Shown in pieces: positions 45,895 to 56,068 of a stretch of 64,000 nucleotides of DNA. Below the pieces are notes generated by a model that saw only the letters and a list, made by a program, of their open reading frames with translations, was not told the origin of the DNA and did not search any database. The position numbers and the translations under genes were made by a program. The DNA comes from Ascarosepion bandense (Eukaryota; Mollusca; Cephalopoda; Sepiida; Sepiidae). The stretch lies in the NCBI GenBank assembly GCA_037127315.1, contig JBBBDQ010001028.1, forward strand, positions 3,822,501-3,886,500, given 5' to 3'. The first letter of the stretch is position 1. Each line of letters opens with the position of its first letter.

Positions 45895-46110
45895 TACTGT
45901 GACGTGACGCTTTTCGTAGCCGTGCGGTAAAGTACACCGAATGCCTCAGTAGTTATTCCTAAAAAGAGGGACTAAGGATCGATTTTTACAGGCGAGCACA
46001 TTTTCCTTGTTGTTTTTCGAATGCACAGATGGAAAGATGTAATATACACTGTTTAAAGTAAAAATAAAAATTGGACGTCCAGTTCAAATACGAGTATCCA
46101 CTATAATAAC
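45895..46110 (+). mobile_element. SINE family C copy 1 (tRNA-like)
   Basis: GACGCTTTTCGTAGCCGTGC, GGTAAAGTACACCGAATGCC, AAAAAGAGGGACTAAGGATC, then TTTCGAATGCACAGATGG and TTCAAATACGAGTATCCA. Matches 46296-46505 block by block. Confidence 0.6.
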
Positions 46111-46295
46111 GTTTTAAGTTATTAGAAATATTGCATTAATAAAATTAGGAGTGATAAAAATTTTATGTTCAAAATAAAATTCATTAGTTCTTTAGAAATT
46201 ATCTTATTTACAATACGAAACTGCGAACGTAAAAGACTTCCGAGAAAAAATAACTTTGTTTGGAAGTGCGCCTCCTTAAGGAGAAAACAGGGGCT

Positions 46296-46498
46296 TCTTG
46301 CATTGTGAAGACGCTCTTCATAGTCTAATAGTAAACCACACCTTTATCAAACAGTGATTTCTCCTACAAAGAGGGACGCAGGTTCGGATGTTCCTAGTAA
46401 GCATTTTTTTTTACTCAGATTTCTTGAATGCGCATATAGATATAAGTAAAATACACTGTTTAATTAAAATACAAATTAGGCTTCTATTTCAAATACGA

Positions 46499-46505
<7 letters not shown>
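46296..46505 (+). mobile_element. SINE family C copy 2 (tRNA-like)
   Basis: GACGCTCTTCATAGTCTAAT, then ACAAAGAGGGACGCAGGTTC with the B-box-like GGTTCGGATGTTCC, then TTGAATGCGCATATAGATA and TTCAAATACGAGTATATA. It ends directly in a TA tract. Confidence 0.6.

Positions 46506-46558
<53 letters not shown>
46500..46558. repeat. (TA)n microsatellite
   Basis: About 28 TA units at the 3' end of SINE C copy 2. Confidence 0.98.
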
Positions 46559-46560
<2 letters not shown>

Positions 46561-46804
46561 AAAAGTGTGGGAGGCCGTGAACGTTTTGTTTAAAGTGTAT
46601 ATTTATTGTTGTTGTTATTATACATGTTATGATTCTTTAAGTGTCCATAATAGTATTTATGACGCTACACATCTTTCGAGTCTAAGATTGATTTTCTTCA
46701 GGCGAATAAATTTGTGGCTTTACGTATCGAGTTCCTTTTGTTTCTGAGGGCCAAGTTGTTGTTTATAAATAAGTAAGAACATAGAAAAATAAAAATAAAT
46801 CCTC

Positions 46805-47155
46805 TCATTTGTAATGTTTTTCGTATATCGTTGCGTATGTCGGTGCAACTTTTGTTCTCATCGCGGTACTGTTGTTAAACTGGAAGGAATTTTTGTCTAA
46901 AATTAGATTTATTCTTTGTATAATAAATTCTTTTGTGAAGCGTGTGGAGAGTATTCCTGGGTGTTTCTCTATCCAAAATGCAATGGCTAGTTTTCCTAGT
47001 TCATGGGGTATGTTTCTGTACAGGCTGTTTACTTCAAAAGTTACTATGAGTGTATCTGGGCCTACTTTTTGTGGTATGAAGCTTAGGAAATGTAAGCTGT
47101 CTCTGATGTAACTTTTTATTTTTGTGGTGTATGGCTGTATGGTACAGATTACCAT
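46805..47155 (-). pseudogene. Penelope-like RT fragment
   Basis: The minus frame reads IKSYIRDSLHFLSFIP, then TLIVTFEVNSLYRNIPHELG, then RFTKEFIIQRINLIL and TAMRTKVAPTYA. These are the Penelope RT motif A region (family form VTFDVTSLYTNIPH; here the Asp is Glu) and the later AMGTKVAPTYA block (here AMRTKV). An internal part is deleted. The catalytic Asp change means it is dead. Confidence 0.72.
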
Positions 47156-47269
47156 TATTTTTAACTACCTAATGTTTTTTGATATCGAAACAAAATGTAG
47201 TAAATTATAATTTGTACATGTTCTAAACTATAACTTATAATAAATATTCCTATATAAATATATATAGAT

Positions 47270-48304
47270 ATATAGATATAAAGATTAATGAAGAAATCAC
47301 CAAATCTTTAAAAAAGTCCCGGATTCCGAAATTGAAAATATTACCAAGAAAGCTAAAATTTTTACAGATAAGCTGTATTTAAGCCAAAAGATACAAATTT
47401 TAACCAGTAGATAAGCTTTCCTAACAATTTAATACTACAAAGAATTTTTTCAAATAGTCCCTCATACCGTCTAATAAATCCAACAAAAACAGAAGTGGGT
47501 AAAATAACCCACCAGATATTAAAAGATAATTGTGACTTGCTGAGAATTGCTGCTCATGCCAACCAGTGGAAAAACCACAGGTGATTGTATTTCCTGGTTC
47601 CAAAAAATCTAAAACAATAATAAATATACTTTCATAAAATATGACATTAAAACTTTTATCAATCAAAATCTGAAATTTCGCTAAACTGTACGTAGATATA
47701 TCATCTAAACATAAAGATATAATTCTACATTGCCGTAAATCCGTACTTTTCTATAATAGCAAAACATGGATTAAAAGACAAATAACGACCCTTTTAATGT
47801 ACCACAAGGCTCGTATGACGGAGCCGAAATTTCAGAATTGATGGGAATATATATCTTAAATAAAATCAACGAAATAATTCACGGATTATACAGAGATGAC
47901 GGATTAATTATAGTACTGAACAACAAAAGAGAGAATGACGAAATAAATAAAACAGTTTACAAACTCTTCAAACAACTAGATTTGGAGATAACAGCTGAAA
48001 CAAATAAAAAAGTAATCCAGTATTTAGATGTAGAATTAAATTTGCAAACTGGCAATGTCTCTCCGTATATGAAAGCAAATTCAAATTTAAAGTACATAAA
48101 CGCAAGACCTAACAATCCCAAATGAATAATCAAGCGCATTCATAAAGAAATAGATCACAGGCTATCAAAAATGCCGTCAAACAAAACAATATTTGATGAA
48201 GAGAAAAAAATATGAAGATACTCTAAGAAAATCTGGCCGTAAGAACATTTTTGAATACAAAGCAGACGAATAAAAAACAATAATATAAATCGAAACATTA
48301 TTAA
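47270..48304 (+). pseudogene. Penelope-like element, RT part (5' half of split copy)
   Basis: The plus strand reads YRLINPTKTEVGKITHQILK and NQWKN (47460-47580), a family RT core block, then, after degraded sequence, GLYRDDGLIIVLNNK (RT motif C as YRDD, about 47895), FKQLDLEITAETNKKVIQYL, DVELNLQTGNVSPYMKANSN and YINARPNNPK (to 48125), and ends with ..RNIIK at the TTAA insertion site. Stops and shifts make it dead. It continues at 49150. Confidence 0.75.
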
Positions 48305-49145
48305 AAATTACTGTAGCACTTTCGTCCGGGCTGGCTGGTTGTGACGCTTGTTCACGTCGACGGTCGTGACGGCACCAGTTATGTCGACGCTTTCGGGCCG
48401 CTGTTGCTGGTTGTGATGATTTCATCACAGAAGCTAGTTTTCAAGATATCTATTGCAACAATGGACCCATTGCCCACGTTGTGATTTGATCTCAGAAAGT
48501 CGCGTTCTGCAATTTCAGTAGCAGTCTCTCCACCAGAACCAGACCGGACACTGGTGTACACTTGTGATTAAAAATAAACAGGGCACAAAAAAACAAAAAA
48601 CAAACAAAACGAAACTTAGAAAAGACATTTTTATTTTGAAGATTGGAATCTCTGAGATTTTTTAACTCTCTCTCTCTCTCTCTCCGTTGTAAATTGACAT
48701 TCCGACAACTGTATTATCATTCTAGCAACTGTATTATCTGCTCCTCTGATTAATAATTGTTTTTTTATATAAAGACATTCTTCGTAACTCTCCAGGCGTG
48801 TTCGACCTTATTCATTTAATTATTATTTTTGTTTTTGTTTGTTTTTTTTGTTTTTGTTTTTTTGTGCCCTGTTTATTTTTAATCACAAGTGTACACCAGT
48901 GTCCGGTCTGGTTCTGGTGGAAAGACTGCTACTGAAATTGCAGAACGCGACTTTCTGAGATCAAATCACAACGTGGGCAATGGGTCCATTGTTGCAATAG
49001 ATATCTTGAAAACTAGCTTCTGTGATGAAATCATCACAACCAGCAACAGCGGTCCGAAAGCGTCGACATAACGGGTGCCGTCACGACCATCGACGAGAAC
49101 AAGCGTCACAACCAGCCAGCCCGGACGAAAGTGCTACAGTAATTT
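48305..49145. mobile_element. 841-bp TTAA-flanked fold-back (piggyBac- or Sola3-like) element
   Basis: Long terminal inverted repeats: about 48305-48600 and 48855-49145 are near-identical reverse complements, starting AAATTACTGTAGCACTTTCG. TTAA flanks both ends (48301-48304 and 49146-49149). The element sits inside a Penelope gene; removing it with one TTAA restores RNIIKLINKH in frame. The 255-bp middle has a CT tract and no coding sequence. TTAA duplications are typical of piggyBac and Sola3; the terminal bases are not those usually seen for piggyBac. Arms differ at only a few positions, so the insertion is young relative to its host. Confidence 0.85.
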
Positions 49146-49149
49146 TTAA

Positions 49150-49640
49150 ACTGATCAATAAACACCTTCCAAAAAGCTCAGAATTAAACACAATTTTCAT
49201 TAGGAATACAATCAAACTATGTTATAGCTGTAATTGTAATTTAGAAAATTGCATAAAGAAAATTTAGAAAACAAAAAAGAAACAAAACGACAAAAATAGC
49301 TATTTACAAAGTAAAATCATTAATAAAAAAAAACGTAACTGTAAAGACAAAATAAAATGCCCACTTCAAGGAGTTATTTAAAAAGCAAAAGTACATGACG
49401 TAAATAATTAAAAAAACATAGTTTGGATCAACCAAAGACACTTTTAAAAGTAGATTGAATAATCATATGTCTACATTTAAACACGATAACCTTAAAAAGT
49501 GTACAAATATTGGCTAGCCACGTGTGGAAATTGAATTTAAAATATGGAAAAGGCTCACCATAAAAACAGCCAAGCCTGACAAGGGTAGCAAAATATGCAG
49601 ACTGTGCCAGGAAAAAAGTTAGTTATTATGTTGCTATACA
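49150..49640 (+). pseudogene. Penelope-like element, 3' half of split copy
   Basis: Starts KLINKHLPKSSELNTIF and IKLCYSCNCNLENCIKK, the linker found between RT and nuclease. Then a degraded GIY-YIG domain: CPLQGVI, and near the end LATRVEI.IKIWKRLTIKTA, KPDKGSKICRLCQEK, which parallels the fragment at 21786-22040. Many stops. Confidence 0.72.
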
Positions 49641-49734
49641 AACGCTCCTAGTTATTTCTGTAGGTGAAATGCAATCAATCTCTATGTGTCCTGATATTTA
49701 TCTATAGAGCTTACTATCATATTGCATAACGCTC

Positions 49735-50060
49735 ATTTTATATGTCATCGTCTGTCTGTTTGTCAGTCTGTAACTGACATGAGAGAAAAAATCACCCGAA
49801 AACTATCGAATGAATTAATTTTGATGATAACTTTTAAATTTAAATTTTTCTTTGGAATAAGAATCCATCTTTTCACTCAAAATTAAATTTTATGAAAAAT
49901 TGGTTTCGAATCAAATGAGTTTCAGGAATTGAAATTCCTTTAGGATTTAATATTCTTTAGATTGAAACCCAACAATCTATAAAACGATAAAGTATATAAT
50001 TGAATTGTAATATTGATTAATAGTGTTGGTATTTCTGTGTTTTGAGAATTGCACAGAAAG
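49735..50060. repeat. Unclassified dispersed repeat, copy 1
   Basis: Shares GAATAAGAATCCATCTTTTC, AATCAAATGAG, AACGATAA and TTGAATTGTAATATTGA..ATAGTGTTGGTA with 53395-53625. Confidence 0.5.
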
Positions 50061-50123
50061 CAGATAATGAGTGGTTGCTTTAATTGATAAACGCTATAAG
50101 AAGAATTATGACTAACACATGAC

Positions 50124-50125
<2 letters not shown>

Positions 50126-50173
<48 letters not shown>

Positions 50174-50280
50174 ATACACACACACACATATATATATATA
50201 TACAGAGAGAGAGAGAGAGAAAGAGAGAGCCGGAGAGAAAGAGAAAGAGGGAGAGACAAACGGCCAGACAGAGAGAAAGA
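50126..50280. repeat. (AC)n(AT)n(GA)n compound microsatellite
   Basis: AC tract 50126-50189, AT tract to about 50202, then an imperfect GA-rich stretch to 50280. Confidence 0.95.
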
Positions 50281-50609
50281 TAAATGATCAGAGTGAGTAT
50301 GCGGACTCAGAAATCGAAACTGCATGGTGACATGTCAAAACGATCTTCAGAAACTTATATGCAACTTCCGTTAAAAATGGTAGAAAAGGTGATTTTGGTT
50401 AATTTTTTATTTAATTTTTCATGCAATCTTATATTTTTTTCATTTCAGTACATAAATTGTAGAAAGATTCTCCGAATGTTTTTGCTCTGCTTTCAGCTTT
50501 ACCAAGGATGAATTTCATTTTATTTTTACCTGCATATATAGATTATTTTATGTATGTATCTAGACTTATAGTAATGTTTTATTTTTCAAACACGCTCAGC
50601 ATAATCTTT
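50281..50609. other. Nothing recognised
   Basis: No supportable feature. Confidence 0.4.
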
Positions 50610-50690
50610 TCTTTCACTATAATCCCTCACACACTAGTTGCGATTCAACCTTTCTTGGAGTGAAATGATTATAAAAGAAAAACTCGTTGG
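50610..50690 (+). mobile_element. APE-type LINE 3' tail
   Basis: CACACTAGTTGCGATTCAAC, CTTTCTTGGAGTGAAATGAT and TATAAAAG match the 3' UTR ends at 14280, 32905, 40085 and 51137. Confidence 0.55.
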
Positions 50691-50940
50691 TAATACAATC
50701 ATAATTGCATCAACCACATGTAAAAAAACGGCTAAAATAATTGAAGCATTGTAAATAAATAAAAAAAGACATAGTCAACACTCAATAATAAAAGTAATAG
50801 CCGACGCTTGGATAAACATAATAAACATAATGACATTTATGTAATTTATGTACTGAAAAGAAAAAGTTATAAGATTACATAAAAAATTATATAAAAACTT
50901 AACCTCAGCAACGTATCTGTCGTTTTTAATGAAACTGGTA

Positions 50941-50954
50941 TATCTATCTATCTA

Positions 50955-50992
<38 letters not shown>
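50941..50992. repeat. (CTAT)n(AT)n microsatellite
   Basis: Five CTAT-type units and about 18 AT units. Confidence 0.95.
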
Positions 50993-50993
<1 letters not shown>

Positions 50994-51004
50994 GGAGTAG
51001 ATAG

Positions 51005-51205
51005 ACAATTGGCGTAGATAAACTAAACAATCGCCCGGTTTGACACTTAACCCACGTCTATTGAACAGGTGAAGAGGCTCATCCTTTGTTCCCTGTTTAG
51101 GATGTGGTTTCTGGCTTTCTTTTCCAATCTTTTCCCTCTTACGTAACCCCCTGCACATCAGTGGCATTACCGCTTTGCTCGGGGTGATATGATTAAAAAA
51201 ATATA
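51005..51205 (+). mobile_element. APE-type LINE 3' tail
   Basis: 51137-51200 (TTACGTAACCCCCTGCACAT, CAGTGGCATTACCGCTTTGC, GGTGATATGATTAAAAAAA) is the closest match to the end of the LINE at 40085-40140. Confidence 0.65.
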
Positions 51206-51438
51206 TATGCTAAAACGACACTGAGGTATGACCCGATCCGTAAACCAGATTTGTGTCTGTAAATATTATTGTTGAAGGTGGAAAAACATTGATTGACAAA
51301 GGTGTCGGAAAAATGTACATATACATGCTCTCAAAGGAAACATAAAAATTTAAAAACAAGACCAAACATTACTATAAAATAAAACAAATCTTGTCTAAAA
51401 CTCACGCAGTAGCTGGAATAGTTTTAGGTATCGGTTGA

Positions 51439-51882
51439 CATTTATTCAGAGCAGTCCGTGAGTCTCTTGAAAAAAAATTCACTGAGAAATGGATTGGCCG
51501 AAGAGGTCCAATCGATTGGCCAGTACGTTCACTTGACTTGACCCCAATGGATTTCTTCTTTTGGGGAGTACTTAAGGACAAAGTTTATAGTCCAAAACCA
51601 ACAAGTGTTGGTAATTTGAAAAATTGCACTAGAGACGCATTTCAAGAAATAAATACACAAAGAGACAAACATGTTTGATAAAGCGTGTGATGTAGACTCA
51701 AAGCTGTTTAAATTGTGATTAACAACAGTTTCATCTCCTGCGCTGATAAAATTTAAGCAATTTTGTATTATTGTACACAATAAAATTTAATTGTCAATGT
51801 AATAATTGTATTACTAAATATAATTGTATATGTAATCTCAAAATAAATGTCATCAGTTACTGTTTACCTACTTTTGAACCAA
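51439..51882 (+). pseudogene. DDE transposase C-terminus with right TIR
   Basis: A plus frame (51439-51678) reads HLFRAVRESLEKKFTEKWIG, RRGPIDWPVRSLDLTPMDFF and FWGVLKDKVYSPKPTSV. WP-x-R-S-x-DLTP-x-DFFxWG..KDKVY is a widespread C-terminal block of invertebrate IS630/Tc1/mariner-type transposases, with the last catalytic acidic residue in SLDLTPMDF. The frame opens just after an in-frame stop where the second catalytic region (D-x-A-P-x-H) would be. The element ends at ACCTACTTTTGAACCA (51865-51880), a TIR shared with the neighbour at 51900. Confidence 0.7.
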
Positions 51883-51899
51883 CATATATATATATACCA

Positions 51900-52111
51900 G
51901 GTGGTCCAAAAGTAGGTGGTGGAAGTGGGTGGAATAAGCTTGTGTATCGTTTATATTATTACAATGTTGTTCATTATAACTACGGTATTTGTATATTATC
52001 TTCTTTTATAAAATTTAACTGTCAATGTAATAATTGTATTAGTAAATATAATTGTATATGAAATCTCAAAATCAATGTTATCATTTACTGTTTACCTACT
52101 TTTGGACCACC
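51900..52111. mobile_element. 212-bp MITE from the adjacent transposon
   Basis: Perfect 18-bp terminal inverted repeats GGTGGTCCAAAAGTAGGT. Its last 104 bp (52009-52112) are almost the same as the last 103 bp of the neighbour (51781-51883). No coding capacity, so it is an internal-deletion derivative of that family. Only a TA-rich run of 17 bp separates them. Confidence 0.85.
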
Positions 52112-52376
52112 CAACATTTGTGTGGAGGGACTTAGAACTTCATCGAACTAAAGTAATGCTTACGTTGGTTTACAATTATTAATACAATTAAGGAATATTT
52201 TCTCTTCAACGATATAGTCGAACGCAAATATAGCAAAGGAAATCTGGCACTTCTCCACTGGCTGTAATGTTACGCTGTCTTTGGACACATTTTTGAACTA
52301 GTCAAGTTTTTCCTATCAAAATCGTGAAATGAAACTGAGTTATCCTGGATGGGTTTACCCTTTCATACTCCCACGA

Positions 52377-52640
52377 CTCCATCCTTGGTCCTACCCTGTT
52401 TTTAATTTTCATTAATGACCTTCCTGATAACATCAGCTCTCAGTTTGGTATCTACGCTAATGACACAACCATTTACTGTTTCCTCGATATTAAGGCTCAT
52501 CAGTCCGACAAGGTCAAAATAGCAGCCGATGTCCAAAACGACCTCAAGTTCGACGTTAACTGAGGCAAAAGATGACCTGTCAATTAACGCCTCCAAAACT
52601 AAATTTAAAATTCTCATTTTTGTCAACGGCATCTGTTTTA
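52377..52640 (+). pseudogene. APE-type LINE RT fragment
   Basis: The plus frame reads SILGPTLFLIFINDLPDNIS, then FGIYANDTTIYCFLD, QNDLKFDVN and, after stops, VNxNASKTK-like NASKTKFKI. This is RT motif B' to C and palm, as in 39106-39310. The catalytic YADD is YAND here. Stops at the VN.GKR. region. Confidence 0.75.
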
Positions 52641-52830
52641 AAGATAAACAAAAACATATTTATCTACATATTGCGTTTAGCTTAAAGTCGCAGGACCAAC
52701 GTCACACTTTGTATTTCAGCAAAAGAAATGTACCATTTTTCTTTCAGAACATAAATTTACAATACACTTGTCATTGATCTATCTGTCTATCTCATTATCT
52801 TCATATCTATCGCAGTCTCTTCATATTTAG

Positions 52831-52896
52831 GTAGGTAGGTAGGTAGGTAGGTAGGTAGGTAGGTAGGTAGGTAGGTCAGTCAGTCAGCCTATTTAA

Positions 52897-52944
<48 letters not shown>

Positions 52945-52945
52945 C
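52831..52945. repeat. (TAGG)n and (CTAT)n microsatellites
   Basis: TAGG tract at 52831-52875 and CTAT tract at 52898-52945, separated by a short stretch with GTCAGTCAGTCAG. Confidence 0.97.
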
Positions 52946-53394
52946 AGCCTGTTCATGTCTATCTATACCTTAATCCCAATTTTGGTAACAAAATTCAGGC
53001 CTAATTCAGCGAATTTAAAATCAAATCAAAACGTGTGAATAATGAAAAGGCCAACATTATATTTGAAGTTGAAGTGTGAAGATTTTCGCTATGAGCATAA
53101 AAATAACAAGAATTAAAGAAATCGAAATGCACGCCTCATTTTTCTTGTGCGCTTATTTTATATCATTTATGCGCATGTGCAATAAATCCACTCTAAACTA
53201 TGCATCCGCGTGAACGAATAGAACGCCGCGAAACCATAGATTTGTTTAGTTTTATTTTCACACTCTTTTTTCCGCATGTGCAGTGTTTTTTACAAGTTAT
53301 GTATATCATGCAAGGAAAGTGATAAAATGAAAAGCTTTTTTCTCATATGTCTACATTCAAATGAATACTACCAGCGAAAGAGATAGATAGATAG
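52946..53394. other. Nothing recognised
   Basis: A short GATA run at 53379-53400. No gene or repeat family supported. Confidence 0.4.
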
Positions 53395-53625
53395 ATAGAT
53401 TTAGGAGTAAGAATCGATCTTTTCAATCAGCCGTACATTCGCTAAATTTATGGGGAATTGGCCATGATCAAATGAGATACACTAATGAAAATCCTGTCAG
53501 TATTGGCTATTTTTTAGTTGAAAACAAAACGTAAGGAACGATAATATATATTTTTGAATTGTAATATTGAATAATATTGTGTTGGTAGTTCTGTTTTAAT
53601 GCATTCAGATATACTTCTACGGAAG
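53395..53625. repeat. Unclassified dispersed repeat, copy 2
   Basis: Counterpart of 49735-50060, more diverged. Confidence 0.5.
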
Positions 53626-53714
53626 GTCGATACTAATTAAATGTTGTAATTAATTAATGCCAAGGAATGTGTAACGACTAATGCACATGTACACATACAC
53701 TCTTCATCTTCTTC

Positions 53715-55300
53715 ATGTACCGTGTTCCTTCAGGACGTAGCTCTTAATATTTTTTCTCTTGGTATCTCTCTCAAACCCCGCTCCGCCATCCATTTGCTCA
53801 GACCTATCGAGAAGGTATCGTGCTGCCTTTCTCTGTCTCTCTTTCCTTCTTTCCTGTGAGTATTAAATTCTCCAGGCCCTCCTTCCTCATTACGTGCCCA
53901 AGTAACCTCATCTGTCTCTTCCAGATACTAAGTATGAGTTTTCTTCTCGTTTGTATCCTCTCAAATACCTCATCGTTGCTCACCTGCTCAGTTCATGCAT
54001 CCTCAGCATCCTTCTGTATAACCATATTTCTGCTGCCTCAGGCCTCTCCTTCATCCTTGATGAGACCGTCCAACATTCACATCCATACAGAAGGACATAT
54101 CACATAGCAATCCAGCACTCTTTTCTTGTCTCTAGTACTCTGTTAGCTTCTGAAATGCGTCCTTGGCCATGTCAATACATCTTTGGATCTCCATGTCGCA
54201 CTTTCCATCATCTGTCAAAACTCTTCCCAGATATTTAAATTTCTTTACATTTTTATTTTAGTTTCCCCAGCTTGTAGTTGGTATATTGGGCTCTTCTTTT
54301 TGCGGATGACCATACATTCAGTTTTCTTTAAGTTTATGCTTATTCCTTTTTTCTCGCTTTCTTTTGCTACCTTCTGTAGAAGGTCCTGCATTTTTCTTTC
54401 CGTGTCTCCTATCAGCACCGTACCATCCGCGTACTTTATATTGTTGAGATTGTGGCCGCCAATGACGATCCCGACAAGGCTTTTATTTCTCTCATAATTG
54501 CTTCACTGTACAGGTTGAATATATCCGGTGAGAAAATGCATACTTGTCTTACGTCACTTTCTATTTTTGTATACCTGCTGAGCTCAGTTCCTATCCATAC
54601 ATAAGCGGTTTGCTGCCAATATAGATTCTTGATTATCCTAACGCTTTTTTGAAAATGTCAAGGTTGTCGAGCATCTCTATCAAGTCCTTGTGTCGTAATA
54701 TGTCAAACGACTTTGCGTAGTCTATAAAGCATAAATAAAGGTGGTTCTGCATTTGTACTGCTTTTTCAGATAGTATTCTGAACTCGTTGAGCCATCTTTT
54801 TTAGCCTGTCTACATTTGCTTCTTATTTCCTTGTGTAGTCTCTTATATTCAGTTACATATCTTGGCATCGTTTTCTGTCTCTTTTGCAACAGGTCAAAAT
54901 TCTCTTCGGGGGTCCACTCTTTTTTCTTCCGATGTGCTTTGAGATGATGTCTTTTGCTGAAGTTACTAGAGCTACTCTTAGTGCGTCCCATTTTGAGCTT
55001 CTGATTCCAATTTGTCCTTTGCATTTCGTTTTCACGCTCTCCGTATACATTTCATGCAGGTTCTGGTAATTCACGAGTCTATTGTACTGCAGTCTTAGAG
55101 CTGTGTTAGGTTTCTTTAATCTCCTTAGTTTCATTCTTAGTTTGCATACAACTAGTAGGTGGTCACTTCCGCAGTTCGCACTTGGGTATGTTTTGACGTG
55201 AAGGACTGCGTTTCTGAATCTCTTGCTTACAGTAATATAATCAGTTTGGTTCTGAATTTTTTTTCCATGTCTATCGTCTTCTTGGGTGCTTTTAGTTATT
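53715..55300 (-). pseudogene. RTE-like LINE, endonuclease end to C-terminus
   Basis: The minus strand gives, in order: QTDYITVSKRFRNAVLHVKT and CGSDHLLVVCKLRMKL (55130-55250, end of the APE endonuclease with its SDH motif at 55159-55167), WDALRVALVTSAKDIISK, YKRLHKEIRSKCRQAKK (54780-54860), a KYADGT block (about 54425-54440, YADG in place of YADD), LKKTECMVIRKKKSPIYQLQ, and RQMRLLGHVMRKEGLENLIL (53870-53940). RT motifs between 54500 and 54780 are degraded. Several frameshifts and the lost second Asp mean it is inactive. It is closely related to the copies at 37425 and 30760. Confidence 0.8.
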
Positions 55301-55700
55301 ATCTAGTCATTCACAGTGCATCTGTCGCTCATGTGTTTCTATCCCGGGCGAGGGATAAATTTGGAGGAAATTCGACCCCTTTAGGCCGTTAATGGTAACA
55401 ATTGTAGGATAACAATCCCGTGACATCTGTAGCGCATGTCGCTCCTTACCGAGCGAGGAGTCAGTGTCAATAAGCTTAACCCCCTTCACGCTGTTAGGGT
55501 TTATAATATTATTGTGTAAGTTCATGAATATACGCGGGAAGAATAGTGGAGTGGTTTCCCTTTGCCTTCTCCACGGCGTTTTATCGAGACACCACCTCTA
55601 GTAAACAGGCCGGTAATTCCTCAAGAGTTCATCCGGCCATTGTAGGCTTAACTCTTCGTCCTAAAACATTGCTAACATCCCATGAAACGAGGAGAAATAT
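55301..55700. other. Unassigned DNA
   Basis: May hold further 5' sequence of the RTE-like LINE, but I recognise no motif. Confidence 0.35.
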
Positions 55701-55925
55701 TAGATTACGTATATATATATATTGTGTGTATTTTGGCAGCATTTTTTCATTAATGCAGGTTTCATTGAATAATATAGACAAGTTTTGTCTATTAATTTTG
55801 TGTAGGATCCGTTCATACCGTCTGATATACTTGATGGTGATGTCGTTAAAAGACAACAAAAAATCACAGTATTTGTTGAATTTTTTATCGGGTCTAAGCT
55901 TTCGGCTCACATAACCCATTATCAA
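55700..55925 (-). pseudogene. Penelope-like element, N-terminal fragment of a second copy
   Basis: The minus frame reads MGYVSRKLRPDKKFNKYCDF, then IRRYERILHKINRQNLSILF and CINEKMLPKYT, which resembles the N-terminal part of Penelope ORFs. It lies just beyond the 3' end of the copy at 56069 in the same orientation, a head-to-tail arrangement. It stops at a TA-rich tract near 55710. Confidence 0.55.
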
Positions 55926-56068
55926 AGAGTAAATATTAACACACAGTAAACATAGAACATTTAAGCTATTAACAATAAAGATAATTGAATTGAAAATATA
56001 AGTCCATCCCTACCATGGCGGATGGCCGAAGACAGTGACAAAATAGTGGTGTTGTGGTCCCTGGTCTG

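Noticed and set aside
48889..49071. Identical 60-codon frames in both arms of the TTAA element
   Set aside because: Both exist because the arms are inverted copies; no motif, and the relative at 16001 does not keep the frame.
48305..49145. Two solo LTRs in inverted orientation
   Set aside because: A single TTAA duplication and restoration of the Penelope frame show that the whole unit is one insertion.
55885..55925. GATAATGG..GCCGAAAGC on the minus strand near the Penelope junction, possible degraded hammerhead
   Set aside because: The CTGANGA core is not present; too altered to call.
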